Position numbers and translations under genes: made by a program
In this document: piece after piece, positions 36,461 through 46,881 of the stretch
How the letters are laid out: each line of letters opens with the position of its first letter
Position numbering within the stretch: position 1 is the stretch's first letter
From: Clitoria ternatea
Lineage: Eukaryota; Streptophyta; Magnoliopsida; Fabales; Fabaceae
DNA length: 64,000 nucleotides
Direction: 5' to 3'
Assembly: GCA_037962975.1 (NCBI GenBank)
Contig: CM075670.1
Location: 231,378,242 to 231,442,241 of the forward strand
The notes under the pieces: model-generated
What the model saw: the letters and a program-made list of their open reading frames with translations, nothing else
The model's database searches: none
Told to the model about the DNA's origin: nothing

Positions 36461-36747
36461 GCCTTCATCTGAACCTTAGTCCGAGACCACCATACCCTCG
36501 CCTCGTCCTTCAATTGATAGGTTGCAAATTGAACCTTCTGCTCCTTCGAGCACTCGAAATACTCAAACGCTTGTTCAACTTCTCTGATCCAAATATACGC
36601 CCCATCATAATCATGCCCTCCTTTGTAGGCAGGGGGATTCCTTTTCAGGAATTTATCAAGAGTGGGACCAGACTCGGTCCTACTCATTAACTGAGAAAAC
36701 TTTGAGATGAAGTCATCTCCTCCACCAGAACTAGTCCCTTCGGCCAT
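36461..36747 (-). pseudogene. Element B gag, N-terminal segment
   Basis: It begins with Met at 36747 (MAEGTSSGGGDDFISKF), just downstream of the primer site and leader. It includes the chromovirus capsid hallmarks FLKRNPPAYKGG, IWIREVEQAF and ARVWW, matching the same region of E's gag (KRNPPRFKGG, IWIREIEKIF, AEHWW). The frame is lost after VQMKA, where the B-family solo LTR begins; gag resumes at 33879. Confidence 0.92.
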
Positions 36748-36969
36748 AATGTATTTCTATAATAAACAAACACATCACCATTAATAACCAATGCTCTACC
36801 AGGGAGTCAGATATTTACCTCATATAAAACACAACGCCACTGGAGTGCCAAGGGAATGATGCCAAGCTACACAAATAATCACAAACACTGCAATAAAATG
36901 CAAACACAGTCCAGTATAGGACTCACACAATCACTGGGTTCACTCATACACTCGGCTCTAGAAAGAACC

Positions 36970-36981
36970 GCTCTGATACCA
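36970..36981 (-). other. Element B primer-binding site (initiator tRNA-Met)
   Basis: The minus strand reads TGGTATCAGAGC two bases inside the 5' LTR at 36984. Confidence 0.93.
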
Positions 36982-36983
36982 AC

Positions 36984-39627
36984 TATGACGACCCGCGTCA
37001 ATTTTCTCATTTTTTACAATGGATTTTTCACGTTTAATAAAAATTTCACTCGGTCTTAATATAAAATAACATTTACTTTTCTTAAATATATTCAAAATAG
37101 TAAAATCATACTTAAATTAGCAATAACCGATCAGAAATAAATCCTTGAATAAAAGCATATTAAAAATAATGACCGATCGGAAATATTTCAACATAAAATA
37201 AGATTGAATCAGCGGAAGGAATAAAACAGAGTACGGGTTATTCGCCTGAGCGAGACTCTGATTCGCATGGGTGAGATCCGACTCGCTTGAGCGAATACTA
37301 CTTCTTAAACCTAAGCGGACAAGACTTACGGTCGGGTTTCACTCGGAAAATAAGTCCACTTGGTCACCTCACACACAGAAACAGCTTAACCTTACTTCAC
37401 TCAGAAAAGTTCACTCATATCTTCACTTGAAAGCACTCTTATCTTTCTTCACTCGGAAGTGATTCTCCCAGCCATTGCTCACTCGGAGACACCCTAACCT
37501 TCCACTCGGAAGTCGGTCTCTCGGTTATTCTTCACTCAGAAATAAGGGATGCTAAATTGAGCTAAATGGGCACCAAATCAATCGGCCCTCGCTCGGACAA
37601 TAATGATTCCACTCGGCTCAATTCACCCGGTAATGAACTATGCTACAGCAATGCAAATTCAATCAAAATAAATACTGATTCATAACATCAAGAATTCATA
37701 TTCACGTCAATTAGCATACTGATTCAAATTTAATTCAACAAACAGGCAACACATTGTAGCATCAAACACTCGGAAAAACTCAATATATATATATATATAT
37801 ATATATTACATAATTCATTCAAATCACTCGGTGCCTTGGCATCAATCATTCGCTTGGCGCACCTCCATCGCTTCGACCTCTTCCTTGTCACTGGTTACTA
37901 AAATTGAAAACCACAACAAGGGTGAGTGTTTAGCATCATAATTAATCTAGAACGGAATTTAAATAAAATACGAGTATAAACTCCGTCCGATTGCTTTATC
38001 CTCAAAACTGCACATTTCACTCAGCATTTAACTCACACTCAGCAATATATCCATTAACACTTGGCTTTATGGCAATTCTCATTCAGAAATTTTAGCAAGT
38101 AACATTCGGCAAGTATAACACTTTACCACTCAGTAAATATAACAATCACTCAGAAAATATATGAAATTACACTCAGCAAATACATCAAGTACTCAGCAAA
38201 CATTTCAATTCTCATTCAGCAATTATAACCAACTACACTCGGTAAAATTATCAAATCATCAATTATCACCACTGACACAGACAAAATTGACACAGTATTC
38301 GGATACTCAAAGGATCGGCCTTCAGCTGGGGGTCCTGCTTGACACCCCGTGAACCCTGCTTGGTTCACCGAGTCCTGCTTGACTCTCCACCTCGACCACT
38401 GGGTCCTGCTTGACCACTGGGTAGCTTAACTGGGCATAAAAGCCACGGGAGCCGAAAATGAGGGGCAAAATATACCGTCGGCCATCCCACACCACAATCA
38501 TATATATTTTCACATTTTTCATCATAAGTGGCCATTAACAACATCACTCGGGCGACCTGCTTGTCAAGCCCAGCATCACATTGCCACTAAACACCGATTG
38601 ACACAGCATTAATATTTCAATTTCAATCGGTTTACACCACACACACGATCAGAAACTGATCAGTGGCCATACACATATTCATACATATTCACATACAATA
38701 ACTCATCCAGCATCATCTTTATTATCACAGTATTAAATATTTCTCAAGTCACACATACACACACGATCCTAAACTGATCGGTGTGCACATTTATACGTAC
38801 ATTCATACATATATTCATATAATTTTTACTCAGCATCATCTCTTACCCAATTCAGTCATTCCAGCGACTCGGACAGTATGTCCTATTCTAATTAATTATA
38901 ACCCGAACACCCCCTTACCTCTGTTCCAAGCTTCAACAATTTCTAGGTTCACAGTTCCACCTCCGTTTCACACCAGCTTCCTTAATCGTCTCTCTGATGT
39001 TCGTTCCACAACCTACAGGTTTGGAACATGAAGCTTGTTAACATTACACCACCATCCACACAGTTAAAAGAACCATTTTCAGGCTCACAGCCAAGAGGAG
39101 TGGGGATCGGAACAGTACCCCCTCCCATACATGACCATTCGGTCTAGAAAAGAAAGGAAAAAGGTGAGGTAACAATTTTAAACGGTTCAAAGGACTTACC
39201 TTAAAATTACTGTCACGGCTATGCAATTATTTCAAGGTTTGATGAAAAAGGGACCTCCCTTCAAAGCTTACAGCTCTCAACAATGGAGGAAGAAGAAGAA
39301 AAGTAGCAGATGAAGAAGAAGATTCTTGTGAATGATTGAGTGAATGATTACGCAAATGATTGAGGAAAGAGAAGGAAACCATTATTTAAACTCATGGCAA
39401 CCGGTTACCTTCTCAACCGGTCACTTCCAACCGGTAACTTCTTCAACCGGTCATTTCTCTATTTCCTTTACAATTTCTTTAAAGGTTTTAATTAAACTTT
39501 TCTTCTTCTAATCTTACCTTTTATAATTCACCAATAATTCATAAAAAAAATATCAAATAAATTCCTAAAACAATTTTTAATATTTTCTCACTACACAAAA
39601 TTTTCTATAAATATCCGGGATGTCACA
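36984..39627 (-). repeat. Element B 5' LTR (2644 bp)
   Basis: It is uninterrupted, and so gives the empty-site reference for the C and D insertions in the 3' LTR. The inner terminus reads TATGAC where the other copies have TGTGAC, a G-to-A change. It carries palindromes at about 37245-37300, CACTCGG motifs, the CTGCTT hairpin cluster (38328-38415), a run of TA dinucleotides near 37780 and the ACACGATC-GATCGGTGT repeats. Near its 5' end the minus strand has a TTTAAATAA-like box followed by a pyrimidine-rich leader. Confidence 0.94.
38328..38415. repeat. Hairpin cluster with loop CTGCTT in B's 5' LTR
   Basis: There are four hairpins in 88 bp: 38328-38348 (GGGG-GTC/GAC-CCCC with a bulged A), 38349-38368 (GTGAACC/GGTTCAC), 38370-38385 (GAGTC/GACTC) and 38402-38415 (GGTC/GACC). 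All four have the identical loop CTGCTT. Confidence 0.87.
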
Positions 39628-40618
39628 ATGCCGGAGGAAGAAGTTTAGTGAGAAAGATCCTCAGGGATGGATATTGGTGGCCTACGATGAAGCAGGATTC
39701 CATTGATTTTGTGAAGAGGTACGATGCTTGCCAGAAATTTTTAATCTCCATCACACACTGGCTCAAGAACTCTCCTCATCCGCAGTGCCATGGCCCTTCT
39801 ACCAATGGGGCCTCGACATCTTGGGTCCATTTCCAACCGCCCCAGGCGGTATTAAGTATCTCATTGTGGGAGTTGATTATTTCACCAAATGGATCGAAGC
39901 GGAGCCAGTGATGCATATCACATCAGCACGAACACGACGTTTTATGTACAAAAACATCATAGCTCGATTCGGCGTTCCAGGGCGGATTGTAACTGACAAC
40001 GACACCCAGTTCACTGATAGGAAGTTCACAGAATTGCTTGAAGGACTAGGGATAGTCCAAATCTTTTTATCTATGGAACACCCTCAGATGAATGGCTAAG
40101 CTGAAGTGGCTAATAGAGAGGTGCTGAAGGGACTGAAGAAGCGTCTGGGTGAAGCAAAGGGGGGATAGACTGATCAACTATGTCATGTTTTATGGACATA
40201 TCGTACTACGCCCCATTCTTCTACCAATGAGTCTACATACCGTCTCACTTACAGGGTTAAAGCGATGATTCCTATGGAGCTTCAGACAAGATCGGTGAGA
40301 GTGGAATATTTCTCTGCGGAGGATAATAGTGCTAATTTGGCATCAGAACTAGATGTTCTCCATGAATTAAGAGAAGAGGCTTTTGTCAGGGACCAGGCGA
40401 TAAAGGAAAAGGCCGTCCTCCGGTACAATAAACGTGTGCAGTACAGAGCCTTCAACACTGGGGACTTAGTTTTGAGGAAGGCAAGTGTGGGAAATAAGTT
40501 CGCCCATCAAGGAAAATTGGCGCCGACTTGGGAAGGACCTTACAGAGTATCTGAGGTGACTGGAAAGGGATCATACCGGCTGGAAGAGCTCGATGGAACA
40601 CCGATCCGCAATAAATAG
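39628..40618 (+). pseudogene. Element A pol, integrase core and C-terminus
   Basis: It continues the integrase broken at 424. It begins with the second ATGCC and the HHCC remainder (GGRSLVRKILRDGYWW, C-x2-C at DACQKF). A one-base frameshift near 39735 separates the zinc domain from the core. The core has WGLDILGPFP (first catalytic Asp), VTDNDTQF (second) and the Glu just after a stop at 40097-40099, where Gln CAA has become TAA. A second stop (TAG, 40166-40168) replaces Trp TGG. The C-terminal region (FNTGDLVLRK, GKLAPTWEGPYRV) is intact to the stop at 40618. It is a non-functional relic. Confidence 0.88.
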
Positions 40619-40861
40619 AACACACTGAACTTACATATTTATTATAGCTAGTTGGTAAGATGGCATGTACTCTTTTTCCTTACTTGAGTTTTTTCCAATT
40701 GGGTTTTCTCAAGAAGGTTTTAACGAGGCATGACCCCAGCTATGCTTTCTTTGTAATTCACATATAATTTAATGAAAATTTTATTCATGAATACGTTGAT
40801 TTTACCTTTTCCTCTTCTGTATTGCAATTTATAGCATTGGCTGATCTATGTGGAAAAGCTC
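40619..40861. other. Element A non-coding spacer after pol
   Basis: AT-rich sequence follows the pol stop. I see no ORF or repeat here; the tandem repeat starts at about 40862. Confidence 0.6.
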
Positions 40862-41340
40862 AGGATGGATGATCCTAATCACCTATTTTGTGATTGGCGA
40901 TGTAACTCCGTAAGTCAAGAAATGGGTTGTAGGATCAGACCTCCTTAAAGGCTGTACCAAACCCCACACGAAGGCTCAGATTGTAGGATTGAACCAAACT
41001 CTGAGTACGGTTAGTAGGATTAAACCGAACACCGTTGAAGATCTGAGTTGTAGGATTGAACCAAACCTCAGGAAGAGGGTAGTAGGATCAAACCTTGTTT
41101 AAGGTTGTACTGAATCCCATCTGAAGGCTCAGATTATAAGATTAAACCGAACTCTGAGTACGGTTAGTAGGATTAAACCGAACACCGTCGAAGTCTTGGA
41201 TTGTAGGAATAAACCGAACTCCAAGTACAACTAGTAGGTTTAGCCGAACATTGGTGAGGACTCAATCGTTGTCCTCGTAATTGAAGTAATTTCCCCCAGG
41301 ACGGATGATCTTAATCACCTATTCTGTGAATTGACGATGT
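40862..41340 (+). repeat. Element A 3' tandem repeat region
   Basis: Imperfect units built on GTAGGATTAAACCGAAC recur about every 35-45 bp. They are grouped in a higher-order pattern of about 180 bp (GGCTCAGATT...CTCTGAGTACGGTTAGTAGG occurs twice). A longer phrase, GGATGATC-TAATCACCTATT-TGTG, brackets the region at about 40867 and 41304. Tandem repeats between pol and the 3' LTR are characteristic of Tat-lineage elements. Confidence 0.8.
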
Positions 41341-41890
41341 AACTCTTGGCGCGGATAATTCCCATCATCGTCCTTATGATGGAATACTCAATCATCATCC
41401 TTATGGTTGGAGTATTTTTCTGGCAGATTCCTAAGCACGGAATGTTATTCTTCGTATTTGTTAATCATTATTACCCGTTTTGCGGTATTGCATTATAGAG
41501 ATCGGATGGAATTTCTTACCCTCAAAAGAGTTAAAGGTAATATCTCACGATAGATATTTACCCCCCAAAATACTCATACTTGGGGACAGTACACGTATGA
41601 ATGATTTTACGTTCTATAACTTGTCTGTTTCAAGTTTTATTTAATTATTTTCTCTGGGGTGCATACTACATTTCAACGTCGAGATAATTATACAGAACGG
41701 TCTCGCGAATAGTTTGAAGGTAAAAGTGTAGCATATATGCCTAAGTTATGTTATAACGGTACATTTCCTGCAAATGTCAAAAGCAAATTCAAGGAAAATC
41801 TTATTCATCCAATGAAAATTTTATATGAGTTGAAATAAAACTGGAGCTGATCCCAGAACACAGCAGCAAAAGCTAGAAATAGATACGAGA
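41341..41890. other. Element A non-coding stretch before the antisense gene
   Basis: No repeat or ORF is recognised. It would include the 3' untranslated end of the antisense gene, which finishes at 41891. Confidence 0.5.
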
Positions 41891-44519
41891 CTAAGAGGAA
41901 GGCTTCAAATTTTCCGTTGTGGATGCCTTTTCACCTCCGTCGTCCTCTAAGCTCGCCCGGGTCTTCTCCGCTTCGGTATCCTCCTCTTGAGCTTGCTCTT
42001 TTTGATGATCCCCTTGATCCAGAGTGGATCTAGAGGGACCCATGCTTTGACCTTCTGGGAGAGGAGGCGTTTCATATAGAGATAAAGGGGGTTCCTTGTA
42101 CTTGCCATCCACCACAATAACTAATTTCCCTTCATGAAATTCATAGAAGGGATCCATACCGTATAGGTCAAATTTCACGTCGGGGTTGCTGTGGAAAACC
42201 TGGAGGACAACAAGGCCAAAGGAATCATACACCACAATAGTACATGCCTCGACAGCCTTGTTTGCCCTATTTCTGGATTTGACCAAGTCCTTTTTCAACT
42301 TGGCATTTTCCTTCTCTAAGAAACTAGTCGCAGCATCCCTCACCTTTAACTCTTCAAGCTGCTTGAGCAATTCCCTCTCCCTGGCAGCAAAATCTTCCTG
42401 GCTCTTGAGTTTACCGGCCTCTGAAGCGGCCAGATCATCAAAAAGCTTGGAGCTCTTTTGTTTCTCCGCCTCAAGATCATCTTGAAGTTCAGAAATCTTC
42501 CCTTCAAGAGATTTGGTTGAGGCTCTCAGAGAAACCAACTCAGCTGTTTGCTCTAGTTCCAGCTCTTGAGCCTTTTCCAATTTCTCCTCCGCGGTCTTCA
42601 AATGAGCCCTATCTTTTGCAGCTGAGATATTCAGATGTTCAAGCTTACTAGCCAACTCATCTGCTTCTTTGACATTGTCGACAATGCGACTAAGGGAGTT
42701 CAGGAGACCGGTTAACTCAGCCAGTTGCCATTTGCCAGCTGCAATGGCCTCTTTCATTTCATCTACTTCTAGGGTGGGGCAGAGTTTATAGAGTAGAGGA
42801 GGAAGTATGGTAGGAGAAGGCCCTTCATATACCAAGAAAGGAGAAAGAAAGGAATAGGTAGACGATTCCATCCTCACCCTTTTAAAAGATGGGGGAGCAG
42901 GACGGTCAAAAGGCCAAGGGGGCGCTCCAGAAGATGCGGTGTCTTTCCTCTCACCAATGTCATGAGCAACTTTTTGCCTCTTTTCCGGCACCGTGGTGGA
43001 GGGTTTCTCTTTGTCAGAGGCTTTAGTAACCTAACCTTCTTCTTCTTCTCCTTCTTCTCCCCTTGCGTCTCTTCTTGGGATACCTCTTCCCCTTCGGCTT
43101 GAGAATCCAAGAGGGGGACATCATCACCCACTTTGGAGGTCAGAGGGATGATTTCAGCTCTCGCTTTGACGGCGTTCCTCTTCGGCTGGACATTGTTTTC
43201 CTCATTCTCAGAAGAAGAACCATCTTCGACTAGTAAGGACTTTAGCGTAAGCATCTCGGAGCTATTCCTTTCTATCCAATCTGCAAAAGCAAAGAGAGAA
43301 ACATAAGTCACAATAACACATCAGATTACGGTGTACGAGTATAAAGAGTTAAGTTGATTACTTAGATAAATATTCCTGCTAGAAGCAGACGGCAGGAGAC
43401 GTTTACAAAAGATTTCTTTGTGAATAGAGGTAAACGCCCTTAAAGCGCCCAAGACTTCAATCGAGTGAGAGGAAAGCTCACTCTCGTCTGTGAAATAAGC
43501 ACGGCTAGCGAGCAAGAAGTGCTCATGAGTCCAACTTAAGGGAAATTTGGGAATTCCGTCCTCACTCATCCAGAAGACCGGTTCTTTTGGCCTCACGTGA
43601 ATCCTCGTGTAGTATTGTTTGAAAGAGCGCCCATCGATCTTCACCGATTCAGTAAAAGACTTGAAATTGATGACTCTTGAGTCACAGCGGAGGGTTATGA
43701 AGCCCAAACCGCCTTTCTTGTTAGCACGGCGGACCACCTGGCAGTAGTAGAATAGCATAGCCATAGTGGGTTTAAAATTGAAGTATTCACCTAGGACTTC
43801 CAGAGCGCGGACAAGACTCCATCCGTTAGGATGTAACTGGGAGGGGGCGCAGTCTAGGAATCTTAATACTCCCATTTGGAAATCAGTCATTGGGAAACGC
43901 ACGTTGAGGTATTGAAAAATAAAGTCAAACATATAAACGGAGCGCTCGTCTGGCACAGTATGGCAGATTCATTCCATAGCCCAGGGTGCCAGAACCAAGA
44001 ATTTCTCACGATTTTCCTCTCCAGCAAAAACCCTAAAGCTTGGGGACGTCGGTCCACCATCTTCACGAGCGTGTCGAGAAGGGATTTCTTTGAACTCTTC
44101 CTCTACCCAGCAATAAGGATGAGATCGATTGATAGCTCCCAATTTAATCAGTGTGCAACAACGTTGACGCACCCCTCTTGAGTACGTACGACAGGAACTT
44201 TGCCACGTCCCTCAATTTCTATCTCGTCAGTGGCGCGAACAAAGGCGTCTGTACTATGGTAAAAAGCAACGTCATCAGCAAGGAACCATTCTGAACCCGA
44301 CGAGCTTCCTGGGGAACCGATGGTCTCAGAACTAGAGGAAAGTTCAAAGTCAAGCCTAATCACTCGCTGTCTCGTGAAGAAGGCTCCACCTCTCCCTGAA
44401 CCACGAGACCCAATTCTAGAAGGACCCATAGAAATCCTTCCACCTTGATAGCCAGAGGGCCTGAAAGGGATATTTCCCCTCCTATTCGAAGGACCAGCGC
44501 GGCTTTGCCTAGGGCGCAT
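41891..44519 (-). pseudogene. Element A antisense gene (Tat-lineage aORF), two exons visible, frameshifted
   Basis: Minus strand. It starts at 44519 (MRPRQSRAGPSNRRG), an Arg/Ser/Gly-rich N-terminus. After a frameshift near 44160 and a TGA at 43969-43971 (Arg CGA in related frames is likely) comes a conserved globular block, 43956-43362 (VRFPMTDFQMGVLRFLDCAP, PSQLHPNGWSLVRALEVLG). This resembles the plant 'putative gypsy-type transposon' domain. A GT...TTTTGCAG intron (43361-43281, 81 nt) joins the exons in frame. Exon 2 is acidic and Lys-rich, has another frameshift near 43030, and continues as a long coiled coil (about 42870-42250: EEKLEKAQELELEQTAELVS and similar) ending at 41891. The function of such antisense ORFs is unknown. 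Domain identity is inferred. Confidence 0.75.
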
Positions 44520-45230
44520 GGTTAAAAGTTCAAGAGAAATGAAGATGAAGAAGTTAAAAGGAGGAAAATGAGGTTACCTAAAAGGAAGTTAAGGATGGAA
44601 GAGGGGAGAACTTCACAAAATACCAGAAACAATCTCTTCCAAAATTTCAGCAGAGTTTCACTAAGGTTGAAGGTGAATGTGACTTTTCAGAATCGTTAAG
44701 TTGTCTTTTTATAGGTAACAAAGAGGCCCAACCTTCGGGCATGAGATGCGTCATTTGAAGCAAAACGCGATGTTATCGGGTCAAACGGCACTATCGTTTC
44801 AAACCACAAAGGCGCGAAACAGCGACGATTTGTGAAAAGATTCCATGAAATGGGCCGGAAAAAATTTAAATGTTGAGCCCAAAATAATCATAACGACGGT
44901 TATCCATTCGGAGCAATGATGATTCACGTGTTAGAAAGCATTTATGGTCCCAATCATTTAGAAGCATTAAATGCGCCCCAATAACTATTCAAATACCAAG
45001 AGTTGCGATTTCCAAAGACTCTTGGGATTTCCCTCATGGCAAATCTTTGTCCAAATCCGTTATGGGGGCATCATGAGAGTAGATATTTTACTTGTAGAGC
45101 GGCAGCAAGGACAGGGTACCAGCACATAGCTGACACGTGTTTTCAGTGGGCACCTTTGGTGTATCTGTCCGGCATCCAGACTTCTCAAAGATTGTGTAGC
45201 TTATATGAGCAACTTAACAGTCCCTCACAT
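44520..45230. other. Element A spacer between the antisense gene and the polypurine tract
   Basis: It holds the antisense gene's 5' untranslated region and promoter (TATA at 44706-44713). From about 44720 to 45230 I see no ORF or repeat I can support. Confidence 0.55.
44706..44713 (-). promoter_or_regulatory. TATA box upstream of the antisense gene
   Basis: The minus strand reads CCTATAAAAAGAC about 190 bp upstream of the antisense start codon, a good plant TATA box with room for a leader of about 150 nt. It suggests the antisense gene has a promoter separate from the LTR. Confidence 0.55.
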
Positions 45231-45245
45231 AAGCTAGGGGACAAA
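45231..45245 (+). other. Element A polypurine tract
   Basis: AAGCTAGGGGACAAA lies directly before the LTR start TGATCTGGTC. This placement identifies 45246-46048 as A's own 3' LTR and not a later solo insertion. Confidence 0.78.
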
Positions 45246-46048
45246 TGATCTGGTCTGGACACCGGCCCTTAAGACAGTACATCATTTTGGTGGTCCTAGA
45301 GGGCCCACCGCTGTCACGGTCCAACGTCCGTACTACAGAGACATGATAAAGGAAAGGTTCCTATACTAGTCATCCGAGGTCTCATCTGATATATTGAATC
45401 CCTTATCTGTTCTCAGTTTTCCGTTACGCACAACTATTTGCCTCAACGTCATGATAAGATAAGTAAGGGTCACTACTTATCAACGTGGATACCCTGCACA
45501 GCGGAATGTGTCTGTATTACTCACTGAAGGAAGTAAGTACGATTACAGGCGTGATATACGAAAAAAGTTGATTATCCTCATCCCTATGTCAGAATCGTAC
45601 ACTGATCATTGACCTACCCACTGTCACGCTCTGAACACTAAGCCATTCTGGTTGATACGCTACACACGGTATCAGAACCCTTGGGCCTACTTGCGCCCAA
45701 CGATTCATTTTCTACGCTCAACTATAAATAGCATTTTTTCCTACACATGCAAGGTTACGTTGTTCTTACTCTTACTATTCTATTGCATTACTTAAGTGTT
45801 CTATGAATTTCCATACACTCCACTAACTTGAGCGTCGGAGAATCTTCGTAGGTGACACCACCTTTCGCCCCCTCACAACACAAACTTTGGTGTAAAGGAT
45901 CTCCAGGACAACAAGACCGACATCTCCCACTGAGAGACCAGATTACAATACCGGATACCCACTGTACCAGTGTACAAGTATTATAAAATATACTCTTTTT
46001 GTGGCTGGTACCCACACCGGATTACATACCCCAGTTCAGTCCAGTTCA
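45246..46048 (+). repeat. Element A 3' LTR (803 bp)
   Basis: It runs TGATCTGG...CAGTTCA. Its length and ends match the solo LTR at 8853-9656, which has a verified TSD and so defines the family's termini. A TATA box lies at 45723-45730 in + orientation. The opposite-strand open frame at 45788-46015 is not credible. Confidence 0.82.
45723..45730 (+). promoter_or_regulatory. TATA box in element A LTR
   Basis: TATAAATA lies 478 bp into the LTR (CAACTATAAATAGCA), a plausible U3/R promoter. The 8853-9656 copy has the corresponding but degraded ACTATAAG on its minus strand. Confidence 0.7.
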
Positions 46049-46129
46049 CCAACAAATCCTTCAGGCTAAAGCCTTTTTTCCAATTCTTACCCTACTCGTA
46101 CTTCTTGTTCTTCTTTAAGATTTGTTATA

Positions 46130-46614
46130 ATGGCAATGACTAGTGTGTCATCTTAGGCATGAACCGAGATAATGTTGCTATTTTGGCATTCAATCATTGC
46201 ACTTCCTTCATATTCTTGGTGTTTTTCAACTCCTTTATAATCTTGCACTTATCAAGGTTAGCCTTAATGTCTCACTTGGTCAACATAAGTTCTAAGAATC
46301 TTCCAATCCAAATTATGCACTTAAGAGGGATAAGCCTCATATTTTACATCTTTAGCCTCTCAGAGATCTTGAGATTGTCGATGTGATCACCACTATACAG
46401 GGGATTTTGGCTAAGATGTCATCCAAATACATCTCCACAAACTTAGTATATATGTCTTCAAATACCTTGTTGATCATGCATTGACATGTGGCCTCAACAT
46501 TCTTCATACCAAAAGACATGAGAACATAACAAATACACCCTTGTTGTTTATAAACATCGTTTTCTCTACATCTTTCTCCCACACCTGAATATGGTTATTT
46601 TCAAAATAAGCATC
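46130..46614 (-). pseudogene. Reverse-transcriptase relic of a Tat/Ogre-like Ty3/gypsy element
   Basis: Minus-strand translation with stops and frameshifts gives ordered RT landmarks: KTMFINNKGV, FGMKNVEATCQ (from F-G-L-K-N-A-x-A-T-Y-Q), MINKVFEDI, VEMYLDDILAK (the YVDD box, here YLDD), then NMRLIPLKC and KEVQ and LSRFMPK from the connection region. Both ends are lost and no LTR is adjacent. It lies just beyond A's 3' LTR and belongs to an older insertion than anything with visible TSDs. Confidence 0.8.
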
Positions 46615-46753
46615 CAAAAATAAAAGAAATTAGGACTAGAGGAATCATAAACATTCTATCAAGAGTAAACACCCCAGTTAGCTCCTGACCCCAACAGAGT
46701 CAGACACTTAGGTCCTCCAGTTAATAAGTGAGTCCCGTTAGTCCTCCACATTC
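46615..46753. other. Unclassified DNA left of solo LTR G
   Basis: This is the left half of the sequence that continues at 60904 beyond G and F. There is no ORF and no recognised repeat. Confidence 0.5.
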
Positions 46754-46881
46754 TGTTAGGGAATCCTATTAGGGTCAGGCAGCGGAAACACAAAGGATTC
46801 CTAAAAGAATTGTAAACACATATGTCTCAAAGCATTATGCTAAATTAAAATTTTTTTAATTAGGGTTTACCTCTTGTAGAC

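Larger units (their letters stand above)
425..39627 (-). mobile_element. Element B: chromovirus-type Ty3/gypsy retrotransposon carrying four nested insertions
   Basis: Termini are TGTGAC...GTCACA with a 5-bp target duplication ATGCC on both sides. It reads on the minus strand: 5' LTR at 36984-39627, initiator-Met primer site at 36970-36981, gag from 36747 leftward, pol ending at 19500, polypurine tract at 19458-19472 and 3' LTR from 19457 to 425. The 3' LTR is interrupted by C and D; after removing both insertions and one TSD copy each it is 2629 bp, against 2644 bp for the 5' LTR. Gag is interrupted by E and by a solo LTR of the same family. The C-terminal chromodomain-like end of pol places it with Tekay/Del-type chromoviruses. 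Numerous stop codons make it inactive. Confidence 0.93.
1..46048 (+). mobile_element. Element A: Tat-type Ty3/gypsy retrotransposon, 5' part outside the window, interrupted by nested insertions
   Basis: This is the outermost and oldest layer. Its pol reads in from base 1, stops at the insertion of element B (TSD ATGCC at 420-424 and 39628-39632) and resumes in the same integrase zinc-binding region at 39633. After pol come a 3' tandem repeat, a large antisense gene, a polypurine tract and a + oriented 3' LTR ending at 46048. A second ORF on the opposite strand between pol and the 3' LTR, together with tandem repeats there, is typical of the plant Tat lineage (Retand/Grande-like). The 5' LTR, gag and most of pol lie upstream of the window, so its own TSD cannot be checked. 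The lineage assignment is inferred from architecture and pol style. Confidence 0.82.

Noticed and set aside
45246..46056. A later solo LTR with target duplication ACAAA (45241-45245 and 46052-46056)
   Set aside because: The left ACAAA is the end of A's polypurine tract, and the matching solo LTR at 8853-9656, with a sound TSD, shows the LTR ends at 46048, three bases before the second ACAAA. The match is coincidental.
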